The notes: generated from the sequence alone by a model not told the origin. Shown: positions 35,727 to 45,065, counted from the stretch's first letter. The stretch is DNA of 64,000 nucleotides from Opitutaceae bacterium (GCA_028284385.1 JANQRT010000068.1:62001-126000); one strand, 5' to 3'. Numbers and translations: made by a program.

Positions 35727-37618
35727 GCCCGTGGGTAGAGCGGAAAGATGTTGAGACCTTCCTTGATTTCATTGAAAGGGCCGACGGTTCGCGGGGAGTT
35801 GTCGAGAGGGATGCCATAGAAATCGAGATCGACTTGGTCGATGGGTGGGACGAGTTTACGGCTGATTTCCTTGCCGTCGCGGAAATGGACGGTAGCGTCG
35901 AGCGGCGCGATGCCGCAGGCTCCTTTGGCAATGGCGCCGACTTCGATTTCGCCACGTTCCACGGAAATCGTCAGCGAGTTTAAATCCCATTCCGTTACTC
36001 GGCGCCATTCGACGATGTCCATCCTGGGATCTCGCATCCATATGGCAAGGGCTTCGGGATCGAGCTGTTTGCGAATGCGGCTCATGGCGGTTGCGAGAGC
36101 GTCTTTGGGGATGCGACCGTCGTTGGTGTTCGGGTAGAATTTATCGAGGGCGGCACCTTCCCATTGCCACGCCGAGCCGCTGATGAAGATGTTGCAGTCG
36201 CTGAAATTGTTGCGGCTCTTATCGGATTCGATTGGGATGCTAATTTGGCCGCGGTAGTTGTCGATGAGCAGATTGCCGATAACGCGATTGTTCGAGCTCT
36301 CAACTTCCTGGTCGCTGCCGGTAGAGCGATTCGTACAGCTTCGCTCGGTGACTTTGCGCAGGTAGATGCCGAGATGCGCGTTATTGAAGAGCAGATTGTG
36401 AGCAATGGTGACTCCCGAAGCATCGTGGGCGTAGATCCCTTCGCCTCGAGCGGTTAGTCCGCAAATATTGTGATCGACAAGGCAAGGCCCGTGTCCCATT
36501 TCAATGAATACGCCGGCGCCGCGATTGCTTAGACAGAGATTTCTGGATACACGGCAGCCTGCAAAACCATTGTCAACCCAGATCCCGAAGGCGTCGTTAG
36601 CGTAGAGAAAATTATCGGTAATGACTCCGCCGAAAAACTTGTGCGTCTTTATGCCTGCAGCTTCTGGGGCGAAGAAACCAAGACGATTACACCAACGGAC
36701 TATATTGCGTCTAATGGTCGTGCTTGGCGACATCCAACCGGCGATGCCGCATACCCCGCAGTGATCGACAACGCAGTCTTCGATCAGGTGATGCCCGAGC
36801 TTCTTAGGCTGCGGTTGAGTTCCTTCCGGATCCTTGCCCCCCTCGGCTCCACAGTCGATGCCGATGCCCTTGCAAAAGCTGATCGAGCAATTACGGATCG
36901 ACCAATGGTGACCGGAGCGAGTGCTGATCGCCCCAGCTTGCGGGTGCCCATCTTTAGCGGACCAGAAGTTTTCCGGAAAGCCATTGGCGCAATGCTCGAT
37001 CGTCAAGTCATGAATAAGTATATAGCCCAGGCCTCTCTTTTTAGGAGCAAAGACATAAGGCCGTACCGAAATTTCGTATACAAGTTTATCTGCATCTAGA
37101 CTCTCGCTGACAGGCCGGTAGCGGATTGCGGCGCCGTTGTCTATAGCTCTCCAGGCTCCGGATGAGCGGACGAGCGAGTCCTCGGAATCGGCTTCGCGAA
37201 GCGGTTGCCCATCAAGAAAAATCTCCCCGTACGATCGCGAACCTACATGAGCCGGCATCTTCATGGCAAACGGATTGAAGGGACCGTTGACTAGATCGTT
37301 CGGAAGCGGGGCTTCGAAAATGCCGTTTGCTTGATCGACTGCTCTCCATTTGGGGCTCCAAATGTCTGAACCTTTGATGATCGTTGTGCCAGGATCGGCG
37401 GATTGGTAGATTATGGGGGCATCGGGGCGACCTCCGCGAGCGGGAATCACGCGTTCGCGATAGACTCCTGATCGGATGAGAACCGTGTCGCCAGGACGAG
37501 CTTCTGAAGCCGCGGCTCCGATGGTTTTGAAAGGGCGTTCGCTCGAGCCGTCGTTTTGATCGGAGGATTCAAGATGCTTTTGATCGACGAATAGGGTCCG
37601 GGCATTCGAGTGTTCCAT
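35714..37618 (-). CDS. Right-handed parallel beta-helix protein (pectate-lyase/epimerase-like)
   Basis: 634 residues, no signal peptide. The N-terminus has the DUF1565-like opening of secreted beta-helix families (LFVDQKHLESSDQNDGSSERPFKTIGAAASEARPGDTVLIRSGVYRE). Many turns of the right-handed helix follow between about 190 and 470, rich in N, G, I and C (HLIEDCVVDHCGVCGIAGW, TIRRNIVRWCNRLGFF). No specific lyase family is assigned. It probably cleaves or binds an acidic polysaccharide. It is divergent from a sulfatase gene, sharing a 111-bp promoter gap with two operator-like sites. Confidence 0.85.
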   Translation of the reverse strand: MEHSNARTLFVDQKHLESSDQNDGSSERPFKTIGAAASEARPGDTVLIRSGVYRERVIPARGGRPDAPIIYQSADPGTTIIKGSDIWSPKWRAVDQANGIFEAPLPNDLVNGPFNPFAMKMPAHVGSRSYGEIFLDGQPLREADSEDSLVRSSGAWRAIDNGAAIRYRPVSESLDADKLVYEISVRPYVFAPKKRGLGYILIHDLTIEHCANGFPENFWSAKDGHPQAGAISTRSGHHWSIRNCSISFCKGIGIDCGAEGGKDPEGTQPQPKKLGHHLIEDCVVDHCGVCGIAGWMSPSTTIRRNIVRWCNRLGFFAPEAAGIKTHKFFGGVITDNFLYANDAFGIWVDNGFAGCRVSRNLCLSNRGAGVFIEMGHGPCLVDHNICGLTARGEGIYAHDASGVTIAHNLLFNNAHLGIYLRKVTERSCTNRSTGSDQEVESSNNRVIGNLLIDNYRGQISIPIESDKSRNNFSDCNIFISGSAWQWEGAALDKFYPNTNDGRIPKDALATAMSRIRKQLDPEALAIWMRDPRMDIVEWRRVTEWDLNSLTISVERGEIEVGAIAKGACGIAPLDATVHFRDGKEISRKLVPPIDQVDLDFYGIPLDNSPRTVGPFNEIKEGLNIFPLYPRAKNP

Positions 37619-37669
37619 GATCGATGGGGATTGTCAGTTCGCTGGGTTGAGGGTCAGTGATTTAGCAAT

Positions 37670-37680
37670 GTTACGGTATC
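37670..37680. promoter_or_regulatory. Putative LacI-family operator between beta-helix and sulfatase genes
   Basis: GTTACGGTATC is an exact GNTACNGTANC match, 52 bp from the beta-helix start and 50 bp from the sulfatase start, near the centre of the divergent gap. Confidence 0.6.
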
Positions 37681-37712
37681 TCTAAAGCGTGACCACGCCT
37701 ACGGCGAATGTC

Positions 37713-37723
37713 GTTACCGTTAA
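37713..37723. promoter_or_regulatory. Degenerate operator copy before the sulfatase
   Basis: GTTACCGTTAA shares the GTTAC-N-GT core with the exact sites and ends 6 bp before the sulfatase ATG. It could be a second weaker site for cooperative binding. Confidence 0.35.
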
Positions 37724-37729
37724 TGGATA

Positions 37730-39157
37730 ATGGATACCGAGACCGCGTCCAAACCAAACATTGTTTTCATTCTTACCGATCAGCAACGCTACGATTCGCT
37801 CGGTTGTACGGGGGCGGACTACGCCAAAACGCCGCGTTTGGATCGGCTAGCGAAAGAAGGGGTTTGTTTCGATAATCACTTTGTGGTCAATCCGGTCTGT
37901 TCGCCTTCGCGCGGCGCTATTTTTTCAGGTCGAATGCCGCGCGACAATGGACTTTGGTGTAATGGCTGTCGTTTACCTCTGGATACGGAGACATTGCCTC
38001 GTATGCTGAAACGGGTCGGCTATCGAACCGGGCATTTTGGCAAACTGCATCTGGAGCCGATCGTGAAACGAACCAAGCCGGCCTATGACTATGGTTTCGA
38101 TACTTGCTTGATTGGCGAAGGAGACCAACACTTGTTGCATGACGACTATAACATGTGGTTGCGCGAACAGGATCCAAGGCAGTTTTCCGAGTATTGGAAT
38201 CAGCACTTTGCCGAGGGGCACGGAAAGGCCTATACGGCGCTGCTGCCTGAGGAGAGGACGTTGACCCATTGGGCGACGGATCAGGCCATTGAGTGGCTGC
38301 GCAACGATGAGCGAGAAAAGGACCAGCCATTCTTTTTGTCGGTAGGCTACTTCGCGCCTCATCATCCCTTTAATCCTCCAGAGCCCTATGCGAGCGCTTT
38401 CAGGGATGCGGCGATCCCGCCGCCCGTCGTATTGGAATCCGAATACGAAACGAAACCAAAATATTACAGCGAATTTCGCGAGTCAGTTGGACTGAGCGAC
38501 TTACCAGAGGGAAGAATCGATGCTATCCGCGGGGCGTACTGCGGACTGGTGGCGCAGATCGATGTGAATGTCGGGCGCTTGCTGGACGAATTGGAGGAAA
38601 TGGGAGCAACGAAGAACACGGTGGTTGTCTTTTCTTCGGACCACGGCGAGTTCCTTGGCGAACGCGGGCTGCTTTGGAAAGGACCTTTCATGGTTGATGA
38701 CTTGATGAAGGTGCCCATGATCGCTCGATGGCCGGGGCGCCTGGAGGCGGGGATTCGATCGAAGTCGTTAAGCTCGGCTCTGGACTTTTACGCGACCTTT
38801 GGGGCGTTGGCGGGCATCAATACTAAGGAATTCGCTCCCGATAGTCGCCCAATGTTCGGAATGGACGGCGATTTGTATCCGGAAGGCGAGCGCGATTGCG
38901 TATTCTTCGAATGGGAGCATTTCTCCGAAAAGGGTAATAATTCGTTGCGCGGAGCTCGGTCGTTGAATTGCAAATACATTGAATACGCGCATGATTCAGA
39001 GAGCGGCGAAATATATGATTTAGTTGTCGATCCCGGTGAGCGGGAAAATCTCTGGAATGGAGAATCGAGCGACGAGGCAGCTCGTTTGAGATCACTGATT
39101 GCCGAGAACTGTAGACCAGGGTTTCGTCCTGATGTCGAATACGAAGGCGCTTGGTGA
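37730..39157 (+). CDS. S1-family sulfatase without signal peptide
   Basis: 475 residues beginning MDTETASKPNIVFILTDQQRYDSLG; no export signal, so likely cytoplasmic. The formylglycine site is CSPSR (Cys57). FSSDHGEFLGERGLLWKG is the second metal/sulfate motif. It is divergent from the beta-helix gene and sits in a promoter gap with the GNTACNGTANC site. It presumably removes sulfate from imported oligosaccharides. Confidence 0.94.
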   Translation: MDTETASKPNIVFILTDQQRYDSLGCTGADYAKTPRLDRLAKEGVCFDNHFVVNPVCSPSRGAIFSGRMPRDNGLWCNGCRLPLDTETLPRMLKRVGYRTGHFGKLHLEPIVKRTKPAYDYGFDTCLIGEGDQHLLHDDYNMWLREQDPRQFSEYWNQHFAEGHGKAYTALLPEERTLTHWATDQAIEWLRNDEREKDQPFFLSVGYFAPHHPFNPPEPYASAFRDAAIPPPVVLESEYETKPKYYSEFRESVGLSDLPEGRIDAIRGAYCGLVAQIDVNVGRLLDELEEMGATKNTVVVFSSDHGEFLGERGLLWKGPFMVDDLMKVPMIARWPGRLEAGIRSKSLSSALDFYATFGALAGINTKEFAPDSRPMFGMDGDLYPEGERDCVFFEWEHFSEKGNNSLRGARSLNCKYIEYAHDSESGEIYDLVVDPGERENLWNGESSDEAARLRSLIAENCRPGFRPDVEYEGAW

Positions 39158-39480
39158 GGCTCGACGAGAATAGGGATTTCGATTCAGATCGTTTCGTTTT
39201 ATCCTAGTCGTAACGTTGGCACGCCAACTTCGGGGTTAGCTTGAATATGAGTTCCCAGGAAACTTCTTCGTTTAGTACGATTAGCTACGCGTAGGTCGCG
39301 TGCAGATGTGGGGCTAGATGCTACAGTATCATCCGGCAATTTTTGCTGAAGGTCGGCGGGAGAGCTAACTGTTGTTTCTTTCTTACAGCTTCCCGCCATG
39401 CGTTTCCTCAATCCCCTATGGAAACCCCAGCTAGCTATTGAGCGAATCGCATTAGCGGCAACATTAACTCAAACTAACTA
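39158..39480. other. 323-bp intergenic region upstream of the second TonB receptor
   Basis: No credible gene. It contains a perfect-arm palindrome, GTTGGC-AC-GCCAAC (39215-39228), and an exact operator-like GCTACAGTATC (39320-39330), both upstream of the receptor start at 39481. No clear sigma-70 promoter could be picked by eye. Confidence 0.5.
39320..39330. promoter_or_regulatory. Putative LacI-family operator upstream of the TonB receptor
   Basis: GCTACAGTATC is an exact GNTACNGTANC match 150 bp before the receptor start, tying outer-membrane uptake to the same regulator. Confidence 0.5.
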
Positions 39481-42075
39481 ATGAACACGACCAAATGCAA
39501 ACCCATCCTGCGAGCGCTAGCTTTGCCGCTCGTTGGCTTGATTGGCCTACAGGTCAACCTCTCAGCCCAAGATGATGAACCAGAGGACGAAGAAATCTAT
39601 ACGCTTTCTCCGTTCGAAGTCAGCTCCGAAGGTGATGTCGGCTACATCAGCAATTTTACGCTTTCAGGGAATTTGACCAACATCGCGCTTGAAGATGTGC
39701 CCGCAAGCATCAGCGTGATGACGACCGAACTGCTTGACGATCTCGGGGCGGAGGATCTTCAAGATGCCATGGAGTTCGCTACCGGTGTAGTCGTTCAGCG
39801 TGAAAACGGTGTGCCTGGCGGTAACGGCAATTCATTTACCTTTAGAGGCATTCAGACGAACTGGCAGGCGCGTGATAACTTCCGCTGGTATGTTCCTTCG
39901 GACAATTATAACGTAGAGCGTCTTGAGGTTAATCTGGGCCCTGTGGGTATGCTGTATGGCGAATCGGCGGCTACCGGCGCGCTTAATATCTCCACGAAGC
40001 GGCCGATCCGAGGCGCCAATTTTCTGCGAACGCGTTTCCAGATCGACTCGGAAGGCAGTTGGCGCAACACGCTGGATTGGAACAAAGCATTGGGCGAGAA
40101 TTGGGCCCTGCGTCTGAACACACTTGTCTCGGAGGAAGAATACTGGCGCGGTCCTGCCCACGACGACCGCTTGGGCTTTACTGCAGGTCTTACCTGGAGC
40201 CCGTCAACCAATACGCACATTACCGCGACCTACGAGTGGGGTGAAATCGAACGTGCCCAGCTCACCAATCACGCCAACGACGAGTATTCCGACTATGTTC
40301 TTGGCACAGGATCTAATGATCCCTCTGTCAGCGTCCCTGGCGCCAGAAACAGGAGCAATCTCCACTTTATTGATGGCGTACTCTATGACTATTCAAGCGT
40401 CGAGGGCACGCGATTCGGAGAGTCCAACAAATCGGGTAGTGGGCCGTTAGCCGACTTCTCTATAGTACCTGAAGACACCATCGTGTCTGGCGACTATAAT
40501 CGTGCCGACGTCGACTTCTGGGTGGCTCAGATTCACTACGATCAAACGATCTCCGAGAATTTCTCTATTCAGATTGCAGCTAATTTTCAGTCGCAGACGC
40601 CTCGTATCCGAGGGGGATCTGGTTCGCTCCGCATCGATACGAATCCGTCGTTGCCCGATCCGAACAATCCCGGGCAGCTTATCCCTAACCCCAATTACGA
40701 GAAGTTCTTTGTTCGAAACGGCGGTACCACCGAGCATCGCAGCAACATACAAGAGCAATACCGCATTCAGGGCCTTTATGATCTTCAACTTCCCTTCATG
40801 CGGCAGGAGTTGAATTTCGGCGCCTACATGCGGCGGGACGAATTCGACTTCCAGAGATGGTCCATTGCCCTCGATCCGGACTATGCGGAATCCATCGGGC
40901 GCCCTCGCAACTTGAACAGCAACAGGTTGGAGTTTATCGATTATATCGACGATGGAATCACTGTGTATTCCGAGTCGAACTTGCCGCCTAACACCCAGTA
41001 CTACAGGCGCCCGGGAGGTCCTGCTCAATTTGTGGATGTCGGCTTGGATAGCCTCTATCTGAATTCTTACGGTCGCTATTTCGAAGATCGCCTCACCACG
41101 ATGATTGGGATACGCCATGACGAGTATGACCGCGTTCGCTACAACTACACCGCCGACGGCGTCGATGGCGAGGGAGTTAATAACTTCGACAGCGTCAATC
41201 ATGATGTGAGTCCGGAAAACGATTCCGTTAACTATGGTCTTACTTTCGATTTCACTGACTCGGTTACCGCATTCTACAACTATTCCGAATCTTTCACTTT
41301 CTCTGGAGTCGTCACGCGCCTTGACGGTTCGCCCGGGGGTCCTCGGGTGGGGGATGGCGATGATTTCGGGCTGCGTTTCAAGTTCCTCGACGGCAAGGTC
41401 AGGGCTAGCATTACCCGCTATGAGAATGCCTACCGCAACATTCGCTTCCGGACTCCGCCTCAAGATGTAGTAGACGAAATCAACGACCTGCTTAATCCAG
41501 GCCAGGAAGTGTACTCGCGCGGCAACCTGACTCGCGACGAGGAAACGGAAGGCGAAGAGATCGAGATCGTCGCGCAGCCGTTGGATAATCTTTCCCTGCG
41601 CTTTTCCTACTCGAACTTCGACAAGGAAACGGCCAACCAGGGATCAGAGCTGGCCACTATCATCTCCCGATTGGAGTCGTCCGGTTTCAGCTCTGCCGAC
41701 TTCCCGGAAACGCAAACCTACTTCAATGAAATCCAGATTCTCAATCCGGACGACGACAAGCGTTATAACTGGACGGCTCGCTACCGTTTCACCGAAGGGC
41801 CGCTCGAAGGTTTCTTTATCGGTACCGCGGGTTACTGGCGTGAGGACCAAGTCCTTATTGATCCTTCGCCTACCAACCCCGGACTCGTAGTCGATTCCTA
41901 CGTATGGCTCAACCTCTTCGGCGGTTACAGGACGACGCTTTTCGATGATGTTGAAGCCACTTTTCGTTTGAACGTAGAGAATGTATTAGACGAATCTCGT
42001 GTCTTCGGTGCACCCGGTGGACAGAATTTCCTCGACGAGCGTCTATGGACCTTCTCCCTCGATCTTGGGTTCTGA
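39481..42075 (+). CDS. TonB-dependent outer-membrane receptor
   Basis: 864 residues. The signal peptide ends near residue 30 (LSAQ). The mature N-terminus carries the Opitutae-type motif EEIYTLSPFEVSSEG, then the plug (LEDVPASISVMTTELLDDLGAEDLQDAMEF) and a beta-barrel ending in a terminal Phe (TFSLDLGF). Unlike the receptor at 13986 it has no STN domain, so it should not signal through FecR. Its promoter has an operator-like site, so it is likely the glycan-uptake channel of the LacI-controlled set. It is followed by a hairpin and a clear terminator. Confidence 0.94.
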   Translation: MNTTKCKPILRALALPLVGLIGLQVNLSAQDDEPEDEEIYTLSPFEVSSEGDVGYISNFTLSGNLTNIALEDVPASISVMTTELLDDLGAEDLQDAMEFATGVVVQRENGVPGGNGNSFTFRGIQTNWQARDNFRWYVPSDNYNVERLEVNLGPVGMLYGESAATGALNISTKRPIRGANFLRTRFQIDSEGSWRNTLDWNKALGENWALRLNTLVSEEEYWRGPAHDDRLGFTAGLTWSPSTNTHITATYEWGEIERAQLTNHANDEYSDYVLGTGSNDPSVSVPGARNRSNLHFIDGVLYDYSSVEGTRFGESNKSGSGPLADFSIVPEDTIVSGDYNRADVDFWVAQIHYDQTISENFSIQIAANFQSQTPRIRGGSGSLRIDTNPSLPDPNNPGQLIPNPNYEKFFVRNGGTTEHRSNIQEQYRIQGLYDLQLPFMRQELNFGAYMRRDEFDFQRWSIALDPDYAESIGRPRNLNSNRLEFIDYIDDGITVYSESNLPPNTQYYRRPGGPAQFVDVGLDSLYLNSYGRYFEDRLTTMIGIRHDEYDRVRYNYTADGVDGEGVNNFDSVNHDVSPENDSVNYGLTFDFTDSVTAFYNYSESFTFSGVVTRLDGSPGGPRVGDGDDFGLRFKFLDGKVRASITRYENAYRNIRFRTPPQDVVDEINDLLNPGQEVYSRGNLTRDEETEGEEIEIVAQPLDNLSLRFSYSNFDKETANQGSELATIISRLESSGFSSADFPETQTYFNEIQILNPDDDKRYNWTARYRFTEGPLEGFFIGTAGYWREDQVLIDPSPTNPGLVVDSYVWLNLFGGYRTTLFDDVEATFRLNVENVLDESRVFGAPGGQNFLDERLWTFSLDLGF

Positions 42076-42083
42076 TTTCGAGC

Positions 42084-42110
42084 GCTCTGGCTTATATTTT
42101 AAGCCAGAGC
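42084..42110 (+). terminator. Strong hairpin just after the TonB receptor
   Basis: GCTCTGGCTTA (42084-42094) pairs perfectly with TAAGCCAGAGC (42100-42110) around TATTT. No T-run follows, so it may stabilise the 3' end or act with the terminator 60 bp downstream. Confidence 0.5.
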
Positions 42111-42172
42111 CACCCATGGAGGAGATTCGTTTCCTGTTTTAGGTAGGCCGATTAGGGTCAGAGATAAAGTGC

Positions 42173-42204
42173 CTGGCGCGTGCGAAAGCAGGCGCCAGTT
42201 TTAT
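42173..42204 (+). terminator. Rho-independent terminator downstream of the TonB receptor
   Basis: CTGGCGC (42173-42179) pairs with GCGCCAG (42192-42198). Inside it TGC/GCA closes a GAAA tetraloop, and TTTTATAT follows. It insulates the receptor from the hydrolase gene that begins 150 bp later. Confidence 0.8.
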
Positions 42205-42351
42205 ATGGATTGCTTCCTGGAGAGGGCCTTCGAGACAATTTCGATGTCTGGTCCAAGACGGCGTTCGGACGACTGCTTTTTACGCTCGAACGCTGTTTTG
42301 GAGACCATCATAAACGTCTAGGCGGCGCTTCGAACGAATGCGACTTTTGTG

Positions 42352-43992
42352 ATGAAATATGTACTAGCGTTAATTCCATTTTGCTGTGCCTTGCTGATGG
42401 CGCCCGCCGCGTTGCTATCGGGATCAGAAAGAGAGCTACGCGTGGCTTTGGAAGATGCCCGCGCGGGGTTGAAACTAGAAATGGAACTCTATCTACCGCC
42501 GTCGGTGACAGAGCGGGCAGAGGTGAGAGGCATCATCGCTGCTAGCGATTACCAGGCGGGTCGGGATATCTATACGCATACGGGTTATCGGGCATTGGCG
42601 GATCGCCTCACCATGGCTGTCATTCGCCATCGCTTCAATCGAATCGAAGACGGGCGTATCGTGATAATGCCCGACGATACGGCGGCTAATCTCTTGCGGA
42701 AAGGACTGGTTGAGGCGTCGCAACGTAATGGGTTGATACAGCTGGAAGATGCTCCGCTGGTTCTGACCGGCCTGAGCGCCTCGGGCGCTCAGGCAGTCAA
42801 TCTTGCCAATCATATGGAGGGGCAAGTAATCGCCATCGTTGGGTATCATACTCGTGGCATGATGCTTCAATCAAAAGCCAGTCGACAGGTGCCCGCTTTG
42901 TTTCCGATTGGAGGACGAGATTCGTTTTACTCGCCGCTGGCAAGCCACGCGCGATTGGTTTATGCCCGTCGTCAAGGCGCTATGCTTTGGACTGCTGTAT
43001 ATCAGTCTATGATGCCCCACCAAAAGCTAGGAACAGATGAATTCGTCTTGGCTTGGTTGGAAGAAGTGATAACTCAGCGGCTTCCGGGTTCGACAGTGTC
43101 GACTGACGCGCCTCCCGCGCTGAGGGAGATCGATCCTCGGAGCGGTTGGTTGTGTACGCTGAAGTACGACTCGCTGACCGAGATTCGCGCGTATGGCTCG
43201 GCCATCGCCTCGATCGTCCCCGCGGAAGACTTCCAGGGCGATCCGGCGGAAGCGTATTGGATGCCGAGCGAAAAGCTGGCTCGAATGTGGCAAGCAGTAT
43301 CGACCGCTGGCGACGAGAGACCTAAGCTTGGTTCAGGGGCCGTTGGGTCGTTGGAGAGCCCGGTGCCAGTTTCTCGAGTTCAGTCGAAGGTTATAGTCGA
43401 TGCGGACGCTGCCGACTGGCATGGCGTCATAGCCCTGCCGGCGCCTTACAGTGGTTTGGAGCGGGGTTCGCTGAAGTTGGCTTGGAATGAAGAAGGCTTG
43501 TTTGGCATTGTGGAGTTCGGAAAGCATGTTTCGGTTGCCGATTCCGAACGGCCGCCGCAGAGCGATAGACTGGAGCTGTTCCTCGATAGCGCGCTGTCTC
43601 GAGTGAGATCGCGCGATTTGGTGGAAGATGCATTGGAAAGGGGCCGTAGTCAGTCTTCATTCCGTGCCGAATGGGCCAGGCAATACACTTTCGGAGCCGG
43701 GGATTCCGAGGAGGAGAACGCTTGCTCTGTGCATGAAATCAAACTGTATCGTACTACTGGTCCGACTGATCGTATCCCTTTTACCTGTCGAATGACAGAT
43801 AATGGATATGTCGTCGAATTTCAAATACCGGCTGATGAGTTGTCAGAGGGATCCCTCCGAGTTGGAAGTCGTATGGGGATGAATTATGCGATAAGGAAAA
43901 AAGGAGCGACTAGCGAATTCTTCTTCGAGCAAACTAACCGAGGCGCTCATGCGATTCCGGCTCTGTGGGGAACCATTCAGCTTAGCGAGTAG
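42352..43992 (+). CDS. Secreted alpha/beta-hydrolase-like protein with CBM9-like C-terminal domain
   Basis: 546 residues with a signal peptide (residues 1-24, MKYVLALIPFCCALLMAPAA); GTG at 42349 is an alternative start. Residues about 30-260 look like an alpha/beta hydrolase of the PHB-depolymerase/esterase kind. The presumed nucleophile elbow reads GLSASG rather than GxSxG. The last 200 residues (SKVIVDADAADWHGV ... YVVEFQIPADELSE ... GMNYAIRKKG) match the family-9 carbohydrate-binding-like fold common on secreted sugar enzymes. It may be a periplasmic carbohydrate esterase. It lies between the second TonB receptor and a mutarotase-like gene. Confidence 0.78.
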   Translation: MKYVLALIPFCCALLMAPAALLSGSERELRVALEDARAGLKLEMELYLPPSVTERAEVRGIIAASDYQAGRDIYTHTGYRALADRLTMAVIRHRFNRIEDGRIVIMPDDTAANLLRKGLVEASQRNGLIQLEDAPLVLTGLSASGAQAVNLANHMEGQVIAIVGYHTRGMMLQSKASRQVPALFPIGGRDSFYSPLASHARLVYARRQGAMLWTAVYQSMMPHQKLGTDEFVLAWLEEVITQRLPGSTVSTDAPPALREIDPRSGWLCTLKYDSLTEIRAYGSAIASIVPAEDFQGDPAEAYWMPSEKLARMWQAVSTAGDERPKLGSGAVGSLESPVPVSRVQSKVIVDADAADWHGVIALPAPYSGLERGSLKLAWNEEGLFGIVEFGKHVSVADSERPPQSDRLELFLDSALSRVRSRDLVEDALERGRSQSSFRAEWARQYTFGAGDSEEENACSVHEIKLYRTTGPTDRIPFTCRMTDNGYVVEFQIPADELSEGSLRVGSRMGMNYAIRKKGATSEFFFEQTNRGAHAIPALWGTIQLSE

Positions 43993-44036
43993 AATGTTCA
44001 GCATTTGGCGCAAAGAGCCGTTCGGATTTCTATTCC

Positions 44037-44055
44037 AGCGGGATAATATCCCGCT
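44037..44055 (+). terminator. Short perfect hairpin between two genes
   Basis: AGCGGGA-TAATA-TCCCGCT is a 7-bp stem with a 5-base loop, 44 bp after the hydrolase stop and 17 bp before the next start. No T-tract follows, so it could be an attenuating or processing hairpin rather than a full terminator. Confidence 0.35.
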
Positions 44056-44072
44056 CTAGGTTAATCGAAGGC

Positions 44073-45065
44073 ATGCATTTTTTAGTACGTGTTTGGTTTG
44101 CTGTTCTGTCAGTCGTTTCGGGAGTAGGGCTTCTGGTAGCGGGCGAGGCAGGCTACCCTCATGTGTGGCTGAGGTCTAATGGAATGGAGGTTTGTATCTA
44201 TCTTCCGGATGCGGAAAAAGGATTTTATCGGGGGACGCGTTTCGACTGGGGCGGCCATATCAAAGAATTGACGATCGACGGCTACCAGTTATTCGGTCCT
44301 TGGAGGTCGCCTCATGATCCGGAAAGTCATGATCACGTTTCCGGGATTGGGGGAGAGTTTTCGATGGGGAAATTCGGCCAGCCGAGCCCGCCAGGCTATG
44401 ACGAGACGAAGAATGCCGGAGCATTTCTAAAAATGGGCATAGGCGTTCTACGTCAGCAGGAACGCGAACCATACCTGTTTTTGGAAAAGTATGAAATTAT
44501 CGATACGGGAAGGTGGGAGATTCTCCATTCGGGCGACGCTCTCACGCTTCGGCACGCGATCAATCATTCCTCAGAGCTAGCCTATGAATACGAAAAGACG
44601 ATTCGCGTGGATGGAAACCGCTCGGCGATCATCTTAGAGCGATCGATTCGCAATGCGAGTGAAATACCGTACTCATTATCTCACTACAGTCATAATTTCT
44701 TCTTGTCGGACAATCGATTTGCGAATATGGGTTTGGCCCTAACGCTGCCTTTCGATGCGTTTAAACTTGAATCTAAACACGATGTATTTGGACGCGAGGG
44801 AGGGCGTGTTTGGGTGGATGAGAACCTGATTCCGAATAGGACAGGTTTCGCTCGTTTCCTATTAAATGGCATTGCCGCAATTCATGCTTTCGAGATAGCG
44901 GATGCTTCCGGCAGGAAACTCGTCTACTACGATAGCGATGCTCCATTGAATGGCATGAACCTTTGGGTCGCTCCCAACGTGTTTTGCCCTGAGCCCGTAG
45001 TGATATTTACGGTACAGCCAGGCGAAAGCTATAGCTGGAGGTGCGAGTATAGTTTTGGGGATTGA
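44073..45065 (+). CDS. Secreted galactose-mutarotase-like (aldose 1-epimerase superfamily) protein
   Basis: 330 residues with a signal peptide (FLVRVWFAVLSVVSGVGLLVAGEA). The motif EKGFYRGTRFDWGGHI and the following beta-rich sequence (YEKTIRVDGNRSAIILERSIRN, SHYSHNFFLSDN) resemble the supersandwich of mutarotase-like proteins. Catalytic assignment is uncertain; His residues in SHYSHNFF are candidates. It may interconvert anomers in the periplasm or bind a sugar. It sits 80 bp after the CBM9-type hydrolase and probably shares its transcript. Confidence 0.75.
   Translation: MHFLVRVWFAVLSVVSGVGLLVAGEAGYPHVWLRSNGMEVCIYLPDAEKGFYRGTRFDWGGHIKELTIDGYQLFGPWRSPHDPESHDHVSGIGGEFSMGKFGQPSPPGYDETKNAGAFLKMGIGVLRQQEREPYLFLEKYEIIDTGRWEILHSGDALTLRHAINHSSELAYEYEKTIRVDGNRSAIILERSIRNASEIPYSLSHYSHNFFLSDNRFANMGLALTLPFDAFKLESKHDVFGREGGRVWVDENLIPNRTGFARFLLNGIAAIHAFEIADASGRKLVYYDSDAPLNGMNLWVAPNVFCPEPVVIFTVQPGESYSWRCEYSFGD

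Noticed and set aside
36641..37099. 152-codon plus-strand frame inside the beta-helix gene
   Set aside because: The minus-strand protein has coherent beta-helix repeats across this interval; the plus frame has none.
40447..41463. Long antisense open frame (338 codons) opposite the second TonB receptor
   Set aside because: The plus-strand receptor is unambiguous; the antisense translation is low-complexity, rich in I, V, R and E, with no family signature.
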